DNA of 64,000 nucleotides from Pseudomonas sp. RIT409. GTDB taxonomy: Bacteria > Pseudomonadota > Gammaproteobacteria > Pseudomonadales > Pseudomonadaceae. A model generated the notes under the pieces. That model saw nothing but the letters and a program-made list of their open reading frames with translations. It was not told the origin of the DNA and did not search any database. Both the position numbers and the translations under genes were made by a program. This document shows positions 17,226-26,872 of the stretch, piece by piece (the first letter of the stretch is position 1; every line of letters begins with the position of its first letter). The stretch spans positions 124,001 to 188,000 of the forward strand of contig NZ_QARE02000003.1 of NCBI RefSeq assembly GCF_003052515.2. Direction: 5' to 3'.

Positions 17226-17567
17226 TTGTCAAGTGGATCAGGATTCAATCCTTGAGGCTCGTATCGGACGCGCACACTTTGCGACTGCACCGGTGCTACA
17301 ACTTTCCAGCCCGATGTTGCTTAGTCTTTTTTCTGAAAGCATATTGGCGCTGTTGATTTCACCGGTGATTATTCCTTCCCACTGTCTTCAGCCATCAGCA
17401 AAATTTCGTCACGACTCGAGGCGTTCCCGAGACACGTCACATCCAGGGTCGAATCAGCGTGCCAAATGCTCTGCAGAAGCGCTCGATCCAATTGATCGAC
17501 GGCATTTGCATTAGCCCAAATACGGGTGTCGATGGCCGCGCGGCTTTCCAGTGCGTCGAGCCGAGCG
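17226..17567 (+). pseudogene. Probable ABC permease fragment and flanking debris
   Basis: In one plus-strand frame SESILALLISPVIIPS matches the transmembrane segment VLALLISPMIIPPVIS of the permease at 60857. The underlying DNA shares TTGGCGCTGTTGATTTCACCG exactly, about 21 bases. This looks like a small piece of a polyamine-type permease gene. The rest of the stretch up to the IS end has no recognisable gene. Confidence 0.4.
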
Positions 17568-17631
17568 TGTAGTGGTCTACTGAAACCACACACCCATTTA
17601 GGCGAGAATGCTCGCCAGATAGAGGTGTTTG

Positions 17632-17889
17632 ATGACCAAACAACGTCGTTCCTTTTCTGCTGAATTCAAACGCGAGGCCGCGGCTCTCGTGCTTGATCAA
17701 GGCTATAGCCATATCGAGGCCTGCCGGTCACTCGGGGTGGTCGAGTCCGCGGTACGTCGCTGGGTCAACCAACTCCAGCAGGAGCGCAGCGGTGTTGCTC
17801 CGCAGACAAAAGCGTTGACGCCCGAACAGCGAAAGATCCAAGAGTCGGAAGCCCGGATTGCTCGTCTTGAGCGGGAAAATCCATTTTGA
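17632..17889 (+). pseudogene. IS3-family OrfA, truncated
   Basis: 85 residues of the OrfA helix-turn-helix/leucine-zipper protein: RRSFSAEFKREAAALVLDQG, then SLGVVESAVRRWVNQLQ. It stops after LERENPF where functional relatives continue into a 'KSILKKATALLMSEE'-like segment. A small deletion at about 17884 shifts the frame; the lost sequence resumes as EKATALDV in another frame. Confidence 0.8.
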
Positions 17890-17899
17890 AAAGGCTACC

Positions 17900-18787
17900 G
17901 CGCTTGATGTCGGAAGAGCACGAGCGCACGCGCTGATTGATCAGTTAAGCGCCCTTGAGCCGGTCGACTGGCTTTGTGCGGTCTTTGAAATCACTCACCC
18001 GTGTTATTACGCCCCCGCCTCAGGCACCAAACTCCAGACGTTGAGCGGCTTCGATTGCGCAGTCGGGTCAACAAACTGTTAACGCAAAGTCGAAGCACCA
18101 CCTGTAGCCGCAGCATCGTGTTAGTGATGCAGGGAGACGGCGAGCAAATCGGGCGGCTCAAAGTGCGTAGTCTGATGTGGGAACTTGAGTTAGTCAGCAA
18201 GCAACCTGGCTCGCATGCTTACAAACACGCGACCGTCGAGCGACCTGATATTTCGAACATCTTGAATCGGGGGGTGATGTGCCGGCCTCCAATCAGATTT
18301 GGTGTGGCGATATCACCTACATTTGGGCTCAAGGAAAATGGTATTACCTGGCTGTCGTTCTGGACCTCTACGCGCGCCGAATTGTGGGTTGGGCGCTGTC
18401 GAACAAACCAGACGCTGACCTGGTGACCAAGGCGTTGGACATGGCTTATGAACAGCGAGGCAGACCTCAAGTACTGCTTTACCACTCGGATCAGGGGTCG
18501 CAATGTGGCAGCCGCCAGTTTCGCCAGCGTCTCTGGCGTTACCGAATGCGCCAGAGCATGAGTCTCCGTGGAAACTGTTAAAACAATACGCCGATGCAGC
18601 GTATGTTCCGCAGTTTGAAAACCGAATGGATACCAACCATGGGCTATGTGACAGCCAGGAATCGCAGCGGGACATCAGTCATTATCTGATGCATCGCTAC
18701 AACTGGATTCGACCGCACCAATTGAACGGAGGGCTGTCCCCATCTGAAGCCCAAAAAAAACTTAACGTCGTGTCCGGTATCAGTTGA
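17900..18787 (+). pseudogene. IS3-family OrfB transposase, inactivated
   Basis: The DDE transposase (rve fold) is spread over three frames. Recognisable parts are TPDVERLRLRSRVNKLLTQ, VWCGDITYIWAQGKW-like with the first Asp, and LYHSDQGSQ with the second Asp. The third catalytic residue is gone: the usual M-E-R reads M-Q-R (ATGCAGCGT near 18594), and a TAA replaces the conserved Trp just before it. The C-terminal YNWIRPHQLNGGLSPSEAQ is still readable. The element cannot transpose on its own. Confidence 0.85.
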
Positions 18788-18869
18788 TCACTACAAGGAA
18801 ATACCATGCGCTAACGCATTACAGCCCAGTGGGTCGTGAACTTATGGCGACCTCTTACACTTGCGCCCC

Positions 18870-19199
18870 TCAAAGCTTCAGCGCCACGCAGATGCCTCCA
18901 CACCCCAACGCTACGCAAATAAGGCCCAATGCCAATACCTCGCCTACCGCTGGAGACAGGCGGTTGTAGTTGATGCCCTGTGCATGCCTGTGATAACGCC
19001 GCAATTGCCCTAGCCAGATGCCCAAGGCGGCCAGAGATGCCAGACTGGTCATGGCAAAAGCAAACGGCCCATGGTGAGGGACCCAGCGTAGGAATAACGC
19101 GCTGGCGGCCAGCAGTGAAAGCAGGGTCCGCCGCCACGCCAACAAAGTGCGCTCAGGCTGAAGGCCTATGTCGTGGTGCATCGGGGCGATGGGACTCAT
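18870..19199 (-). CDS. DUF202 family membrane protein (second gene)
   Basis: A 109-residue inner-membrane protein with three predicted hydrophobic segments (LLSLLAASALFLRWV, FAMTSLASLAALGIWLG, VLALGLICVALGCGG). The family N-terminus is GLQPERTLLAWRRTLLSLLA. The start is ATG 19199, whose ATGA overlaps the stop of the upstream DUF202 gene, so the two are translationally coupled. DUF202 (YidH/VTC4-type transmembrane) proteins often come in such pairs; their role is not established. Confidence 0.85.
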   Translation of the reverse strand: MSPIAPMHHDIGLQPERTLLAWRRTLLSLLAASALFLRWVPHHGPFAFAMTSLASLAALGIWLGQLRRYHRHAQGINYNRLSPAVGEVLALGLICVALGCGGICVALKL

Positions 19200-19624
19200 G
19201 CCTGGTGCATGAACGTAAATGCTGTCAACGCGGCTGCCACTATCGCAGCGCCGATCGACAAGAGCGGCACCAGGAACGGCAATGGAAGCGGCTGGTCCAA
19301 GCGCATTGCGCGTTCTACATTGAACCAGCGCAGACAAGCACTGGCGCTGATAACTAGCCCAAACGCCATCAAGGCGATAGACAGAAGCTTGCATACTTCT
19401 GGCAAGAAGATGCCGGGGGCAAGCGCTTGCACCGCGATGCCGGCCGCCTGTAGCGCCAACGCGGTACGAATCCATGCTAAAAACGTCCGTTCGTTGGCTA
19501 GGGTGAATCGCGGATCAGGTTCGCGGCCTCCACGGAGCAGACTTACGATGTAAGGACGAGGTTGCCTGCGTTGAGAGCTCGCCAAGGGGTCATCAGCAGG
19601 GGGATGAGAAGAATTAAAAACCAT
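19196..19624 (-). CDS. YidH-like DUF202 family membrane protein (first gene)
   Basis: About 142 residues, with an N-terminal polar tail and the DUF202 core DPRFTLANERTFLAWIRTAL at about residue 38, followed by three hydrophobic helices. The ATG at 19624 has no clear ribosome site, and a TTG 18 bp upstream is another possibility, so the start is uncertain. The stop overlaps the start of the second DUF202 gene by ATGA. No function can be assigned. Confidence 0.82.
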   Translation of the reverse strand: MVFNSSHPPADDPLASSQRRQPRPYIVSLLRGGREPDPRFTLANERTFLAWIRTALALQAAGIAVQALAPGIFLPEVCKLLSIALMAFGLVISASACLRWFNVERAMRLDQPLPLPFLVPLLSIGAAIVAAALTAFTFMHQA

Positions 19625-19781
19625 GGAGATGATAGGCCGCAAGTAGTCAGTGTGTATCGAAGTAAGTTAGGCCAATTGCTGAGGGCAAAGCATTTGCCCC
19701 CTTCAATCATTCGCTGCAGCAGACCGAAAGCCGCAGCCAAGTGGCTTTACCTGGTGACCCATGGAATCGGTCAACTGCGCG

Positions 19782-21353
19782 TCACCAAAGACCGATCAAC
19801 CGTTTGCTGGCAAAAGACGACAGCCTTTCCACATCCGCATCGGTGGTGGTGACCCTCGTTTTACGCTGGCGACTCCACCGGGCCAACTTATCCGCCATTT
19901 CTTCGATGACATGAGCATACGAGTCGTCGCCTCCCAAATCCTTTAATTCAGAAGGATCATTGGTTAGGTCAAACAACTGCGGCCGGAACCGCTCGAAGAA
20001 AATGCACTTCCACCTCGCCGTCGCGACCATATAGGCACGAGCTTCGCTGGGGCCTAGTTCGAGATCCAGACGCGCTTTCCTAAAACTGTAATCAAGCTCG
20101 CTGATCACATAGTCCTTTTCGCCGCTCAATGCGCCCTGCCCTTGCAACAACGGCAAAAGCGAACGTCCTTCAAGCCGATGATAAGGAACAGGCGCACCCA
20201 CGGCATCGAGAAACGTGGGGACCAGATCGATGGCTTCAACCGGCGTATGACATTCCGCGCCACGGGTCGAATCGGCACTGGCCGAAGGGTCGACCACGAT
20301 CAAGGGCACCCGAACCGACGGCTCGTGAAACAGCTCCTTCTCACCAAGCCAGTGGTCACCCAGATAGTCACCGTGGTCGCTGGTGAATACGATCATCGTA
20401 TCGGCCAGCCTGCCCTTCTGCTTGAGATAACGCATGAGCCTACCTATGTGATCGTCGAGCTGTGCGATCAACCCCATATAAGTAGGTATGACGGTTTCCC
20501 TGACATGATCTTTTGAGAACACTTGACTTTCGGCGTGCTGCATAAACGCCTGAAAGACCGGGTGCCCATCAGTCACCTCCGCGCTGCTTCTGACAACCGG
20601 AATGCATTCTTCCATCGAGTACATCTGGTGATACGGTTGCGACACGATATACGGCCAGTGAGGCTTGATATAGCTCAAGTGCAGAATCCAGGGTTCTTCC
20701 CCTTGCTCCTCGATGAACCTCATCGCCTCATCGGTGGTCCAGGCTGTCTCACTGTGCTTATCAGGAATCCGCGCTGCCGTGCCTGCATTGCGCATATGCC
20801 AGCCGGAAAGCAAGTTGCCTTGAGCGTCGACCCCGGAGTTTGCCCACTCCTGCCATAGATTGCCCCCTTCGTACCTTTGCTCTCGCAGATAAGTCTCATA
20901 AGCAGCATCGGCGTCATACAGGAAATCGGGGTGCAGACCATCGTCGCGGGCATACGGCTCAAAACCACATTGAGCGACAAACCGGCCAGCGTCGGATTGT
21001 TCGTCGACACGTAGCCGTTGCATGCCTTCCCGGTCGACACGCATATGCGTTTTACCCACCAGCGCAACTCTGATTCCGTGTGGACGTGCATAGTCACCCA
21101 ATGTCCACTCACCGACTGAGAGTGGGATGTTGTTCCAGGTGGCACCGTGGCTGCTGACATAGCGTCCGGTATAGTAGGACATCCGCGAGGGACCACACAC
21201 GGGCGACTGGACATAGGCGCGAGTAAACTTCATGCCTCGCGATGCCAAGTCGTCAATATTCGGCGTGCGGAGCGTCGGGTGACCATAACAGCCCAGATAA
21301 TCAGCTCGCAGTTGGTCTGCCATGATGAACAATACGTTTTTGACCTTGGTCAT
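19782..21353 (-). CDS. Sulfatase / phosphonate monoester hydrolase family protein
   Basis: A 523-residue alkaline-phosphatase-fold sulfatase. The formylglycine motif is C-x-[PS]-[SA]-R as VCGPSRMSYYTGR at about residues 52-64. Metal ligands are MADQLRAD near the N-terminus, LVGKTHMR, and TSDHGDYLGDHWL near 330. The C-terminal FDLTNDPSELKDLGG is shared with the phosphonate monoester hydrolase branch. There is no signal peptide, so the protein is cytoplasmic. It would hydrolyse a sulfate or phosphonate ester. ATG 21353 has GGAGG 5 nt upstream. It is divergent from the MocR regulator, which probably controls it. Confidence 0.88.
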   Translation of the reverse strand: MTKVKNVLFIMADQLRADYLGCYGHPTLRTPNIDDLASRGMKFTRAYVQSPVCGPSRMSYYTGRYVSSHGATWNNIPLSVGEWTLGDYARPHGIRVALVGKTHMRVDREGMQRLRVDEQSDAGRFVAQCGFEPYARDDGLHPDFLYDADAAYETYLREQRYEGGNLWQEWANSGVDAQGNLLSGWHMRNAGTAARIPDKHSETAWTTDEAMRFIEEQGEEPWILHLSYIKPHWPYIVSQPYHQMYSMEECIPVVRSSAEVTDGHPVFQAFMQHAESQVFSKDHVRETVIPTYMGLIAQLDDHIGRLMRYLKQKGRLADTMIVFTSDHGDYLGDHWLGEKELFHEPSVRVPLIVVDPSASADSTRGAECHTPVEAIDLVPTFLDAVGAPVPYHRLEGRSLLPLLQGQGALSGEKDYVISELDYSFRKARLDLELGPSEARAYMVATARWKCIFFERFRPQLFDLTNDPSELKDLGGDDSYAHVIEEMADKLARWSRQRKTRVTTTDADVERLSSFASKRLIGLW

Positions 21354-21390
21354 CTGCGCCTCCATGAGTCAATCTGTCTAACGCGAAGTT

Positions 21391-21450
21391 GAGATAAGTG
21401 ATCAATCCAGTATCATTCAGTCTTGATACAGTGTCAATCAAATGATCAAT
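21391..21450. promoter_or_regulatory. Operator-like repeat cluster between sulfatase and MocR genes
   Basis: Contains TGATCAAT twice (21399-21406 and 21443-21450). Between them lies an inverted pair CAGTATCA (21408-21415) and TGATACAG (21424-21431). MocR/GabR regulators bind repeated half-sites in such divergent promoters, so this is the likely binding region. The assignment is inferred from position. Confidence 0.5.
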
Positions 21451-21617
21451 TCTTAAGCGCGCTCGCTAAACCAACAGTTTCCTAATACGCTTCAGTGCAT
21501 GAGCTCTGCTTGGGCAAGGAAGCGTTTTGATGCTGCGCGTCTGCTGCGGATTGATACATAGCGATGAAACATTGATATGCTAGCCGCTAAGTTTATTCCG
21601 ACGGACGGTGGTCATCG

Positions 21618-23027
21618 ATGCAAAGCTGGAATCCGGTCATCCAAAACGATGGAGAAGCCAAATTCATCTCACTGACAAACCAGCTAGAACGGGATATTCG
21701 TTCAGGGTTACTTGAACCAGGGACCAAATTGCCGCCTTATCGTGACCTGGCTCACATTTTAGGTGTGAGCCCAGGCACTGTGAACAAAGCCTACGCGGAG
21801 GCTAAACGTCGTGGGCTGGTCGATGGGGAAGTCGGGCGAGGAACTTTCATCCGGGACCTTTCCCAGCCCCGTCGCGCTCCTTCAGAGGAGACTGCAACGC
21901 AAGTGGATGTCGATCAATACTCCCCCACGATTATCGATTTAAGCATCAATACGCCGCCAATGCTTTCGCACAACATCGTGTTGGCAGACGCGTTTGCAAA
22001 TCTCTCCCGGCAAAATGACCTAGAGATGCATAGTCGCTACCTTCCCTACTTCGTTCATGCTGAACATCGGGAAGCAGCTGTCATGTGGCTGGGTCACCAT
22101 GGTCTGAACGTGGCTGGGGACGAAGTCGTGCTGACCAATGGTGCCCAACATGCCATGGCGGTTGCTCTGTCATCCGTGGCAACCCGCGGTGACGTCCTTT
22201 ATACGGATACGCTGACCTATCCAGGGATACTTTCGCTGGCAAGCTACATGGGACTGGAAATCTGCGCAGTTGAAGGGGACGACTATGGAATGTTGCCCGA
22301 TAAACTGGAACGTGCATTTGCCGATCAGCCGGGCAAAGCGGTGTATCTCATGCCAACCCTACACAATCCAACGGGCCACACCATGCCCCCCGACCGGCGC
22401 CTGAATATTGCCAAAGTGGCACAACGATTGGGTCTATACATCCTCGAAGATGATATTTACGGCGTCGTGGGCTCGCCTAACATCGACCCGTTGCGCAATC
22501 TTGCACCTGACCGCACGTTCTATCTGACGAGTATGTCGAAAGCCGTGATCCCCAGCCTGCGAATCGGGTTTCTGATCCCTCCCATGCATAAGCTTGCAGA
22601 CGTGACCGCACTGATGCGGGCCACTGGCTGGACTGCCGCGCCGCTGATGATGGACGTAGGCGCGACCTTGATACTGGATGGCACGGCAAAAGCGCTGGCT
22701 GAACAAAATCGCGATGAAGCGTATCAGCGACAAGCCCTCACCCATTCTGTATTGAGCGCCTGGATGACCGGCGAGCCGGCGCATTGCTACCACCTGTGGT
22801 TGAAGCTACCTGAGGGATGGGAAACCGAACGATTCATATCATCCGCCCGAGAAGCAGGCGTCATCATCACGCCAACCGAAGGCATAAGAGTCGGCACCGG
22901 AGATCCAGGAGGCGTGAGATTGTGCCTAGGCGCTGCCCGCAACTTGAAAGTTCTGGAAATCGCGATGACCCGTTTGCGAGCTGTGCTATTGGGCGGAATG
23001 AGGCCCGCGTTCAATGGCCTAATTTGA
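21618..23027 (+). CDS. MocR/GabR-type regulator (GntR HTH fused to class I aminotransferase domain)
   Basis: A 469-residue MocR-family regulator. The N-terminal GntR winged HTH is LERDIRSGLLEPGTKLPPYR, then ILGVSPGTVNKAYAEAKRRG. The aminotransferase-like domain has GAQHAM, MPTLHNPTGHTMP and the PLP lysine in YLTSMSKAVIPSLRIGFL. Regulators of this kind sense PLP-linked amino compounds. It is divergent from the sulfatase, and the permease, dehydrogenase and deacylase genes lie just downstream, so an amino-acid-like effector is plausible. Confidence 0.92.
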   Translation: MQSWNPVIQNDGEAKFISLTNQLERDIRSGLLEPGTKLPPYRDLAHILGVSPGTVNKAYAEAKRRGLVDGEVGRGTFIRDLSQPRRAPSEETATQVDVDQYSPTIIDLSINTPPMLSHNIVLADAFANLSRQNDLEMHSRYLPYFVHAEHREAAVMWLGHHGLNVAGDEVVLTNGAQHAMAVALSSVATRGDVLYTDTLTYPGILSLASYMGLEICAVEGDDYGMLPDKLERAFADQPGKAVYLMPTLHNPTGHTMPPDRRLNIAKVAQRLGLYILEDDIYGVVGSPNIDPLRNLAPDRTFYLTSMSKAVIPSLRIGFLIPPMHKLADVTALMRATGWTAAPLMMDVGATLILDGTAKALAEQNRDEAYQRQALTHSVLSAWMTGEPAHCYHLWLKLPEGWETERFISSAREAGVIITPTEGIRVGTGDPGGVRLCLGAARNLKVLEIAMTRLRAVLLGGMRPAFNGLI

Positions 23028-23116
23028 AGTCGACGGGCCGTTTCCGTCAGCCGAAGCGATCGCGGGGAGTGATTATTGCACCGACTCTCCCGCCGCCTCA
23101 TTGCAATACCTCGAGA

Positions 23117-24412
23117 TTAAGGCAGGAATTTTTGAACAATACTGTGAAGGGAGTTGATCAGACAGGCTAAACCGACCGCCGTCACCAACACATTAGAAGG
23201 TTGCCAACGATATTGCTTAAGCGAGTCTATACGATGGAACGCGTAGAGTGGGATGAAATAGACGACGAAAACATTCAGCGGCACGAATATCATAGTGATC
23301 AAGTTAACGACATCAAGATTGGCAATCGCCGAAACAGTCGTAATTATGAATACCGAGATCACCACCAGCCAGGAAAAGGCGGTGCCTTTTAGTGTGCTCT
23401 CCGGCATGTTAAAAAATGCGCGTCCAAACGCACGAGCGCTTTCTTCAGTCGCTATATAGTGGGCCAAAAACGCTTTCACTACTGCAGTGAACACAACTAA
23501 CTGTGATGCATAGGCGAGCGCCGGAACACTGAATTTTCTAGAGAGAAACGATAGAACGGTCAAATTATCTGCCTTCGCCTCAGCTAATTCTGCCGGGGAT
23601 AGCGCGAATATGCAGCTCCAAGAAAACAGCATGACAGTCGAAACCACCATGACAGTCGAAATCATCATGATACTGGATACTTTTGTTGCCGCCGCCCTGC
23701 CATAGCGACGCTTCTGTGCTACAACAAACTGCGACAGAATGGACGTGAAGCTGAACGCGAATACCGTGAGAGGGATGCCTTTCCAACTGCTCAGGAGGAT
23801 GCCCCCAAGATCATTAGACGTCTCGATGGTCTGAAGCATGGCACTGTTCCAATGGGGAGCGGCAACTACTGACACGATGAGGATCAAGGTAATGAAAGGA
23901 ACGACGATATAGCCCATCGCTTTCACCACCGCCGTAGTGCCATACCGCACGACCACCATCATCAGAAAGATACTGACAGGAGCAACGATCCACCGTGACA
24001 CAGACCCCACATGAAGCTGACTGTTAAGAAAATCGATAATCGTGTTGGTGATGATGATGGTGTAAATCATCATCCCCGGGAACACCGTCAGAAAGTAGAT
24101 CGTAGTCAGGGCCTTGCCCCAGTTAACTCCGAAGTGTTCTATCGTTGTGTCCAGCAGGTTGCCATCATGACCGCTTTTATTCGAACCCGATAACACATAC
24201 TGCCCAAGCGCCCGATAAGGAAAGTACGTGATCGGAAACGCCAACAGCGAAAGAATTAACATGGGCCAGAAGCCTTGAAGCCCCAAACTTAGCGGCCAGA
24301 ATAATGAGCCTCCGCCGACCGCGCAGCCGTAAATTCCCAGCACCCATAGCGTATCGTGCCGCGACCAACCGACTGCTTTGAGCGAAGCAGTTTCACGCGC
24401 TTCCAGTTCCAT
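23117..24412 (-). CDS. HAAAP-family amino-acid permease (SdaC-like)
   Basis: A 431-residue permease with about eleven membrane segments, of the hydroxy/aromatic amino-acid (STP, SdaC/YhjV) family. Typical are GIYGCAVGGGSLFWPLSLG in helix 1, PFYxxGRxxLxGS-like FPYRALGQYVLSGSNKSG, and FSFTSILSQFVVAQKR. It would import serine, threonine or a related amino acid with protons. The start ATG 24412 has CGGGAG upstream. It is convergent with the MocR gene, and the neighbouring catabolic enzymes suggest its substrate is what they degrade. Confidence 0.88.
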   Translation of the reverse strand: MELEARETASLKAVGWSRHDTLWVLGIYGCAVGGGSLFWPLSLGLQGFWPMLILSLLAFPITYFPYRALGQYVLSGSNKSGHDGNLLDTTIEHFGVNWGKALTTIYFLTVFPGMMIYTIIITNTIIDFLNSQLHVGSVSRWIVAPVSIFLMMVVVRYGTTAVVKAMGYIVVPFITLILIVSVVAAPHWNSAMLQTIETSNDLGGILLSSWKGIPLTVFAFSFTSILSQFVVAQKRRYGRAAATKVSSIMMISTVMVVSTVMLFSWSCIFALSPAELAEAKADNLTVLSFLSRKFSVPALAYASQLVVFTAVVKAFLAHYIATEESARAFGRAFFNMPESTLKGTAFSWLVVISVFIITTVSAIANLDVVNLITMIFVPLNVFVVYFIPLYAFHRIDSLKQYRWQPSNVLVTAVGLACLINSLHSIVQKFLP

Positions 24413-24611
24413 TAATCCGACTCCCGCGAGTTATCGTTTACTATGCCGATCCGCCCGCGTGCACAGATGTGCAGGGTCGAGTTCAGCCATACCCATTTGT
24501 TATAGGTTTCCACGGCGGTGGGAACCGAAGATTGTTGAGTGGCAGTAAAGATTTGACGGTACGTATTATTATTTTTTGACGAGCGGGTGGATGCGCTCGA
24601 TAGCCTGATAC
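24413..24611. other. Intergenic region upstream of the permease
   Basis: No gene seen in these 199 bp. It should contain the permease promoter; a run of TATTATTATTTTTTG occurs near 24570, and the GNAT gene ends at its far side. Confidence 0.4.
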
Positions 24612-25121
24612 CTAATTTCTCGGCGCTTCCGAAAAGGCGAACGTTGGTGAGTTCAGCGATTTACGAAAATAAACCCTATTGAAATCTCCCTCCGTTTTCC
24701 TGTGCGTTTCAATGAATCCGGTTTTCGAATAAAGCCGGATGTTTTCATGCATCAATTCGTTGGTGAACAGCGTGATCGCGCCAAGGCGCAATTCATGGGC
24801 AAGCGACTCGGCAAACAACATAAGCTCGCGCCCATAGCCTTTACCTTGATCATCCGGATGAACCACGAGATTACTCACCATGATCGAGTCATCCTTCTGG
24901 GTCAGTAAGACCGCACCTAGTATCGTCTGCTCATCGCACAGCACGTAAAGATTGCCGCTTTCCGCCAGTGCGCCATAGTCCGACCGCATGGCATTAGGAA
25001 GCATGCCCAGGCGCTCAATGTACATGCTGTAAGCCGCATCTACGATGGTCTTTACCGAATCGCCATCATCGGCGATGGCGCGTCGAATGATTAAGCCATT
25101 GAGAGGTGCATCAGTCTGCAT
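24612..25121 (-). CDS. GNAT-family N-acetyltransferase
   Basis: A 169-residue acetyltransferase. The acetyl-CoA pyrophosphate loop is VHPDDQGKGYGRELMLFAE (R/Q-x-x-G-x-G/A pattern), preceded by the beta-4 strand IMVSNLVV and followed by YSKTGFIETH. The ribosome site GGAGAC fits ATG 25121. It is divergent from the aldehyde dehydrogenase. An acetylase beside an M20 deacetylase-like gene suggests handling of N-acylated amines, but the substrate is unknown. Confidence 0.85.
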   Translation of the reverse strand: MQTDAPLNGLIIRRAIADDGDSVKTIVDAAYSMYIERLGMLPNAMRSDYGALAESGNLYVLCDEQTILGAVLLTQKDDSIMVSNLVVHPDDQGKGYGRELMLFAESLAHELRLGAITLFTNELMHENIRLYSKTGFIETHRKTEGDFNRVYFRKSLNSPTFAFSEAPRN

Positions 25122-25325
25122 CTTTTGTCTCCGTTACGTTTGTCTGTTCATCTCTCTCCGAGTGCGGCGGTGAGGACTCCGCACGCGATCACATCTTCCG
25201 GCCACCGCGATAGTGAATCAATCAGTCAGCACGCAATCATTGATCTATCTCAAATCGATATTGACACCCGCTTTGAACCACTGTCAAATAAAATCAATCT
25301 TATTGATACGCATCATGAGGCGAAA

Positions 25326-26783
25326 ATGATCATTGACCGCTACCCCTCGCTTGCAGCAGATGATTTGTTTCGGCAATCGAATCTGATTGGTCCCGACTGG
25401 ATCCCGGATTTCGACAATGGGCATATCGAGGTCACTGACCCTGCCACGGGTGCCCGAATCGGCCGCATCCCCAAGATACGGCCTGTCGATACCGAACGTT
25501 GCCTGGACGTCGCCCGAGATGCATTCCATCGGTGGAGCCGAAAACCGGCCAGAATTCGCGCGAATGCGCTACGTAGATGGCACGACCTGATCCTCGCTCG
25601 AAAAGACGACCTCGCTTTGATACTGTCCCTTGAGCAAGGGAAACCGACCGTCGAAGCGTTGGCGGAAATTGAATACGCGGCGTCTTTCGTCAGATGGTTC
25701 AGCGAAGAGGCAGAACGCGTTTATGGTCGTATTGCACCGTCTCTGGACGGCTCAAGCCGACTGGTAGTCAGTAAAGTGCCTGTCGGCGTAGTCGCGGCGA
25801 TTACACCGTGGAATGCCCCATGCTCGATGGTCACCCGAAAAGTAGCGCCGGCCATCGCCGCAGGATGCTCCGTGGTATTGAAGCCTGCGGAAGCGACGCC
25901 ATTTTCCGCGTTGGCGTTGGCCAAGCTCGCATTGGATGCAGGTATCGACCCCGGTGTATTCAATGTCATCACGGGCGACCCCGCGCAGATTGGTAACGCA
26001 TTCACGCAATCGCCCCGCGTGCAGAAAATTTCATTCACCGGCTCAACACCCATTGGCCGCCACTTGCTAGCCGAATCCGCGGCGACGATGAAGCGTGTCT
26101 CGCTCGAAACCGGAGGCAATGCACCGTTCATTGTTATGCACGATGCTGATCTAGAGCTGGCGATCGATTGCGCCATGGTCGCCAAATTTCGCGCCGGAGG
26201 TCAGTCATGCGTTGCGGCGAATCGTTTTTTCATTCACTCATCGATATATGACGCGTTCCTGACGCAACTGGTCGGTCGAGTTGAGGCATTAACGGTAGGA
26301 CACGGTTTATCGGGGACAGATATCGGTCCCGTGATCAACGAGTCGGCAGCCCTTCGGATCCACGAGCTAATCGACGATGCCGTACGAGCCGGTGCGGTGT
26401 TGATGTGTGGGGGACACGAGACCGGGACTGCTTTCGTCCATCCTGCCGTCGTTTGCGATGTAAGCCCGAGCATGCGGATATACAACGAGGAAGTATTTGG
26501 CCCAGTGGCGTCGGTTTGCTCCTTTACAGACCTCGCTTCGCTGGTGGCGGCCCTAAATAGCGAGGACACGGGGCTGATTGCCTACTTGATTGGCAAGCAG
26601 ACCTCCCAGATGACGGCAATTGCAGATGATCTGGACGTCGGAATGGTCGGCCTCAATACCGGCTTGGTTTCTGATGCAAGCATGCCGTTCGGAGGAATGA
26701 AATGCTCTGGTCTAGGACGTGAAGGCTCCAAAGAAGGCATAGAAGCTTTTCTGGAAACCAAATACATCAAATCCGCCGGGTGA
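25326..26783 (+). CDS. NAD(P)-dependent aldehyde dehydrogenase, succinate-semialdehyde-dehydrogenase-like
   Basis: A 485-residue aldehyde dehydrogenase close in length and motifs to GabD: GVVAAITPWNAPCSMVTRK, FTGSTPIGRHLL, the general-base Glu in SLETGGNAPF, the catalytic Cys in AGGQSCVAANRF, and EVFGPVASV. It oxidises an aldehyde, perhaps succinic or another semialdehyde, to the acid. ATG 25326 is preferred since GAGGCG precedes it and GabD-like proteins start there; the frame is open 67 codons upstream. It is followed 89 bp later by the M20 gene on the same strand. Confidence 0.9.
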   Translation: MIIDRYPSLAADDLFRQSNLIGPDWIPDFDNGHIEVTDPATGARIGRIPKIRPVDTERCLDVARDAFHRWSRKPARIRANALRRWHDLILARKDDLALILSLEQGKPTVEALAEIEYAASFVRWFSEEAERVYGRIAPSLDGSSRLVVSKVPVGVVAAITPWNAPCSMVTRKVAPAIAAGCSVVLKPAEATPFSALALAKLALDAGIDPGVFNVITGDPAQIGNAFTQSPRVQKISFTGSTPIGRHLLAESAATMKRVSLETGGNAPFIVMHDADLELAIDCAMVAKFRAGGQSCVAANRFFIHSSIYDAFLTQLVGRVEALTVGHGLSGTDIGPVINESAALRIHELIDDAVRAGAVLMCGGHETGTAFVHPAVVCDVSPSMRIYNEEVFGPVASVCSFTDLASLVAALNSEDTGLIAYLIGKQTSQMTAIADDLDVGMVGLNTGLVSDASMPFGGMKCSGLGREGSKEGIEAFLETKYIKSAG

Positions 26784-26872
26784 CGAGCAACCTGACGGAA
26801 TGGCTGTGAGCAATCATCGGTCTTTATGTCCGGCCCCATACACTGCATCAAAATTTGGTAAGGGATGAAACT

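Larger units (their letters stand above)
17568..18795 (+). mobile_element. Degenerate IS3-family insertion sequence
   Basis: A 1228 bp element bounded by imperfect terminal inverted repeats. The left end TGTAGTGGTCTACTGAAACC (17568-17587) matches the reverse complement of the right end (18776-18795, TGTAGTGATCAACTGATACC) at 17 of 20 positions. It holds broken orfA and orfB. I see no target-site duplication (GCG left, AGG right), which fits age or rearrangement. Confidence 0.85.

Noticed and set aside
17560..18800. Target-site duplication for the IS3-family element
   Set aside because: The three to five bases beside each end (GCG and AGG) do not match.
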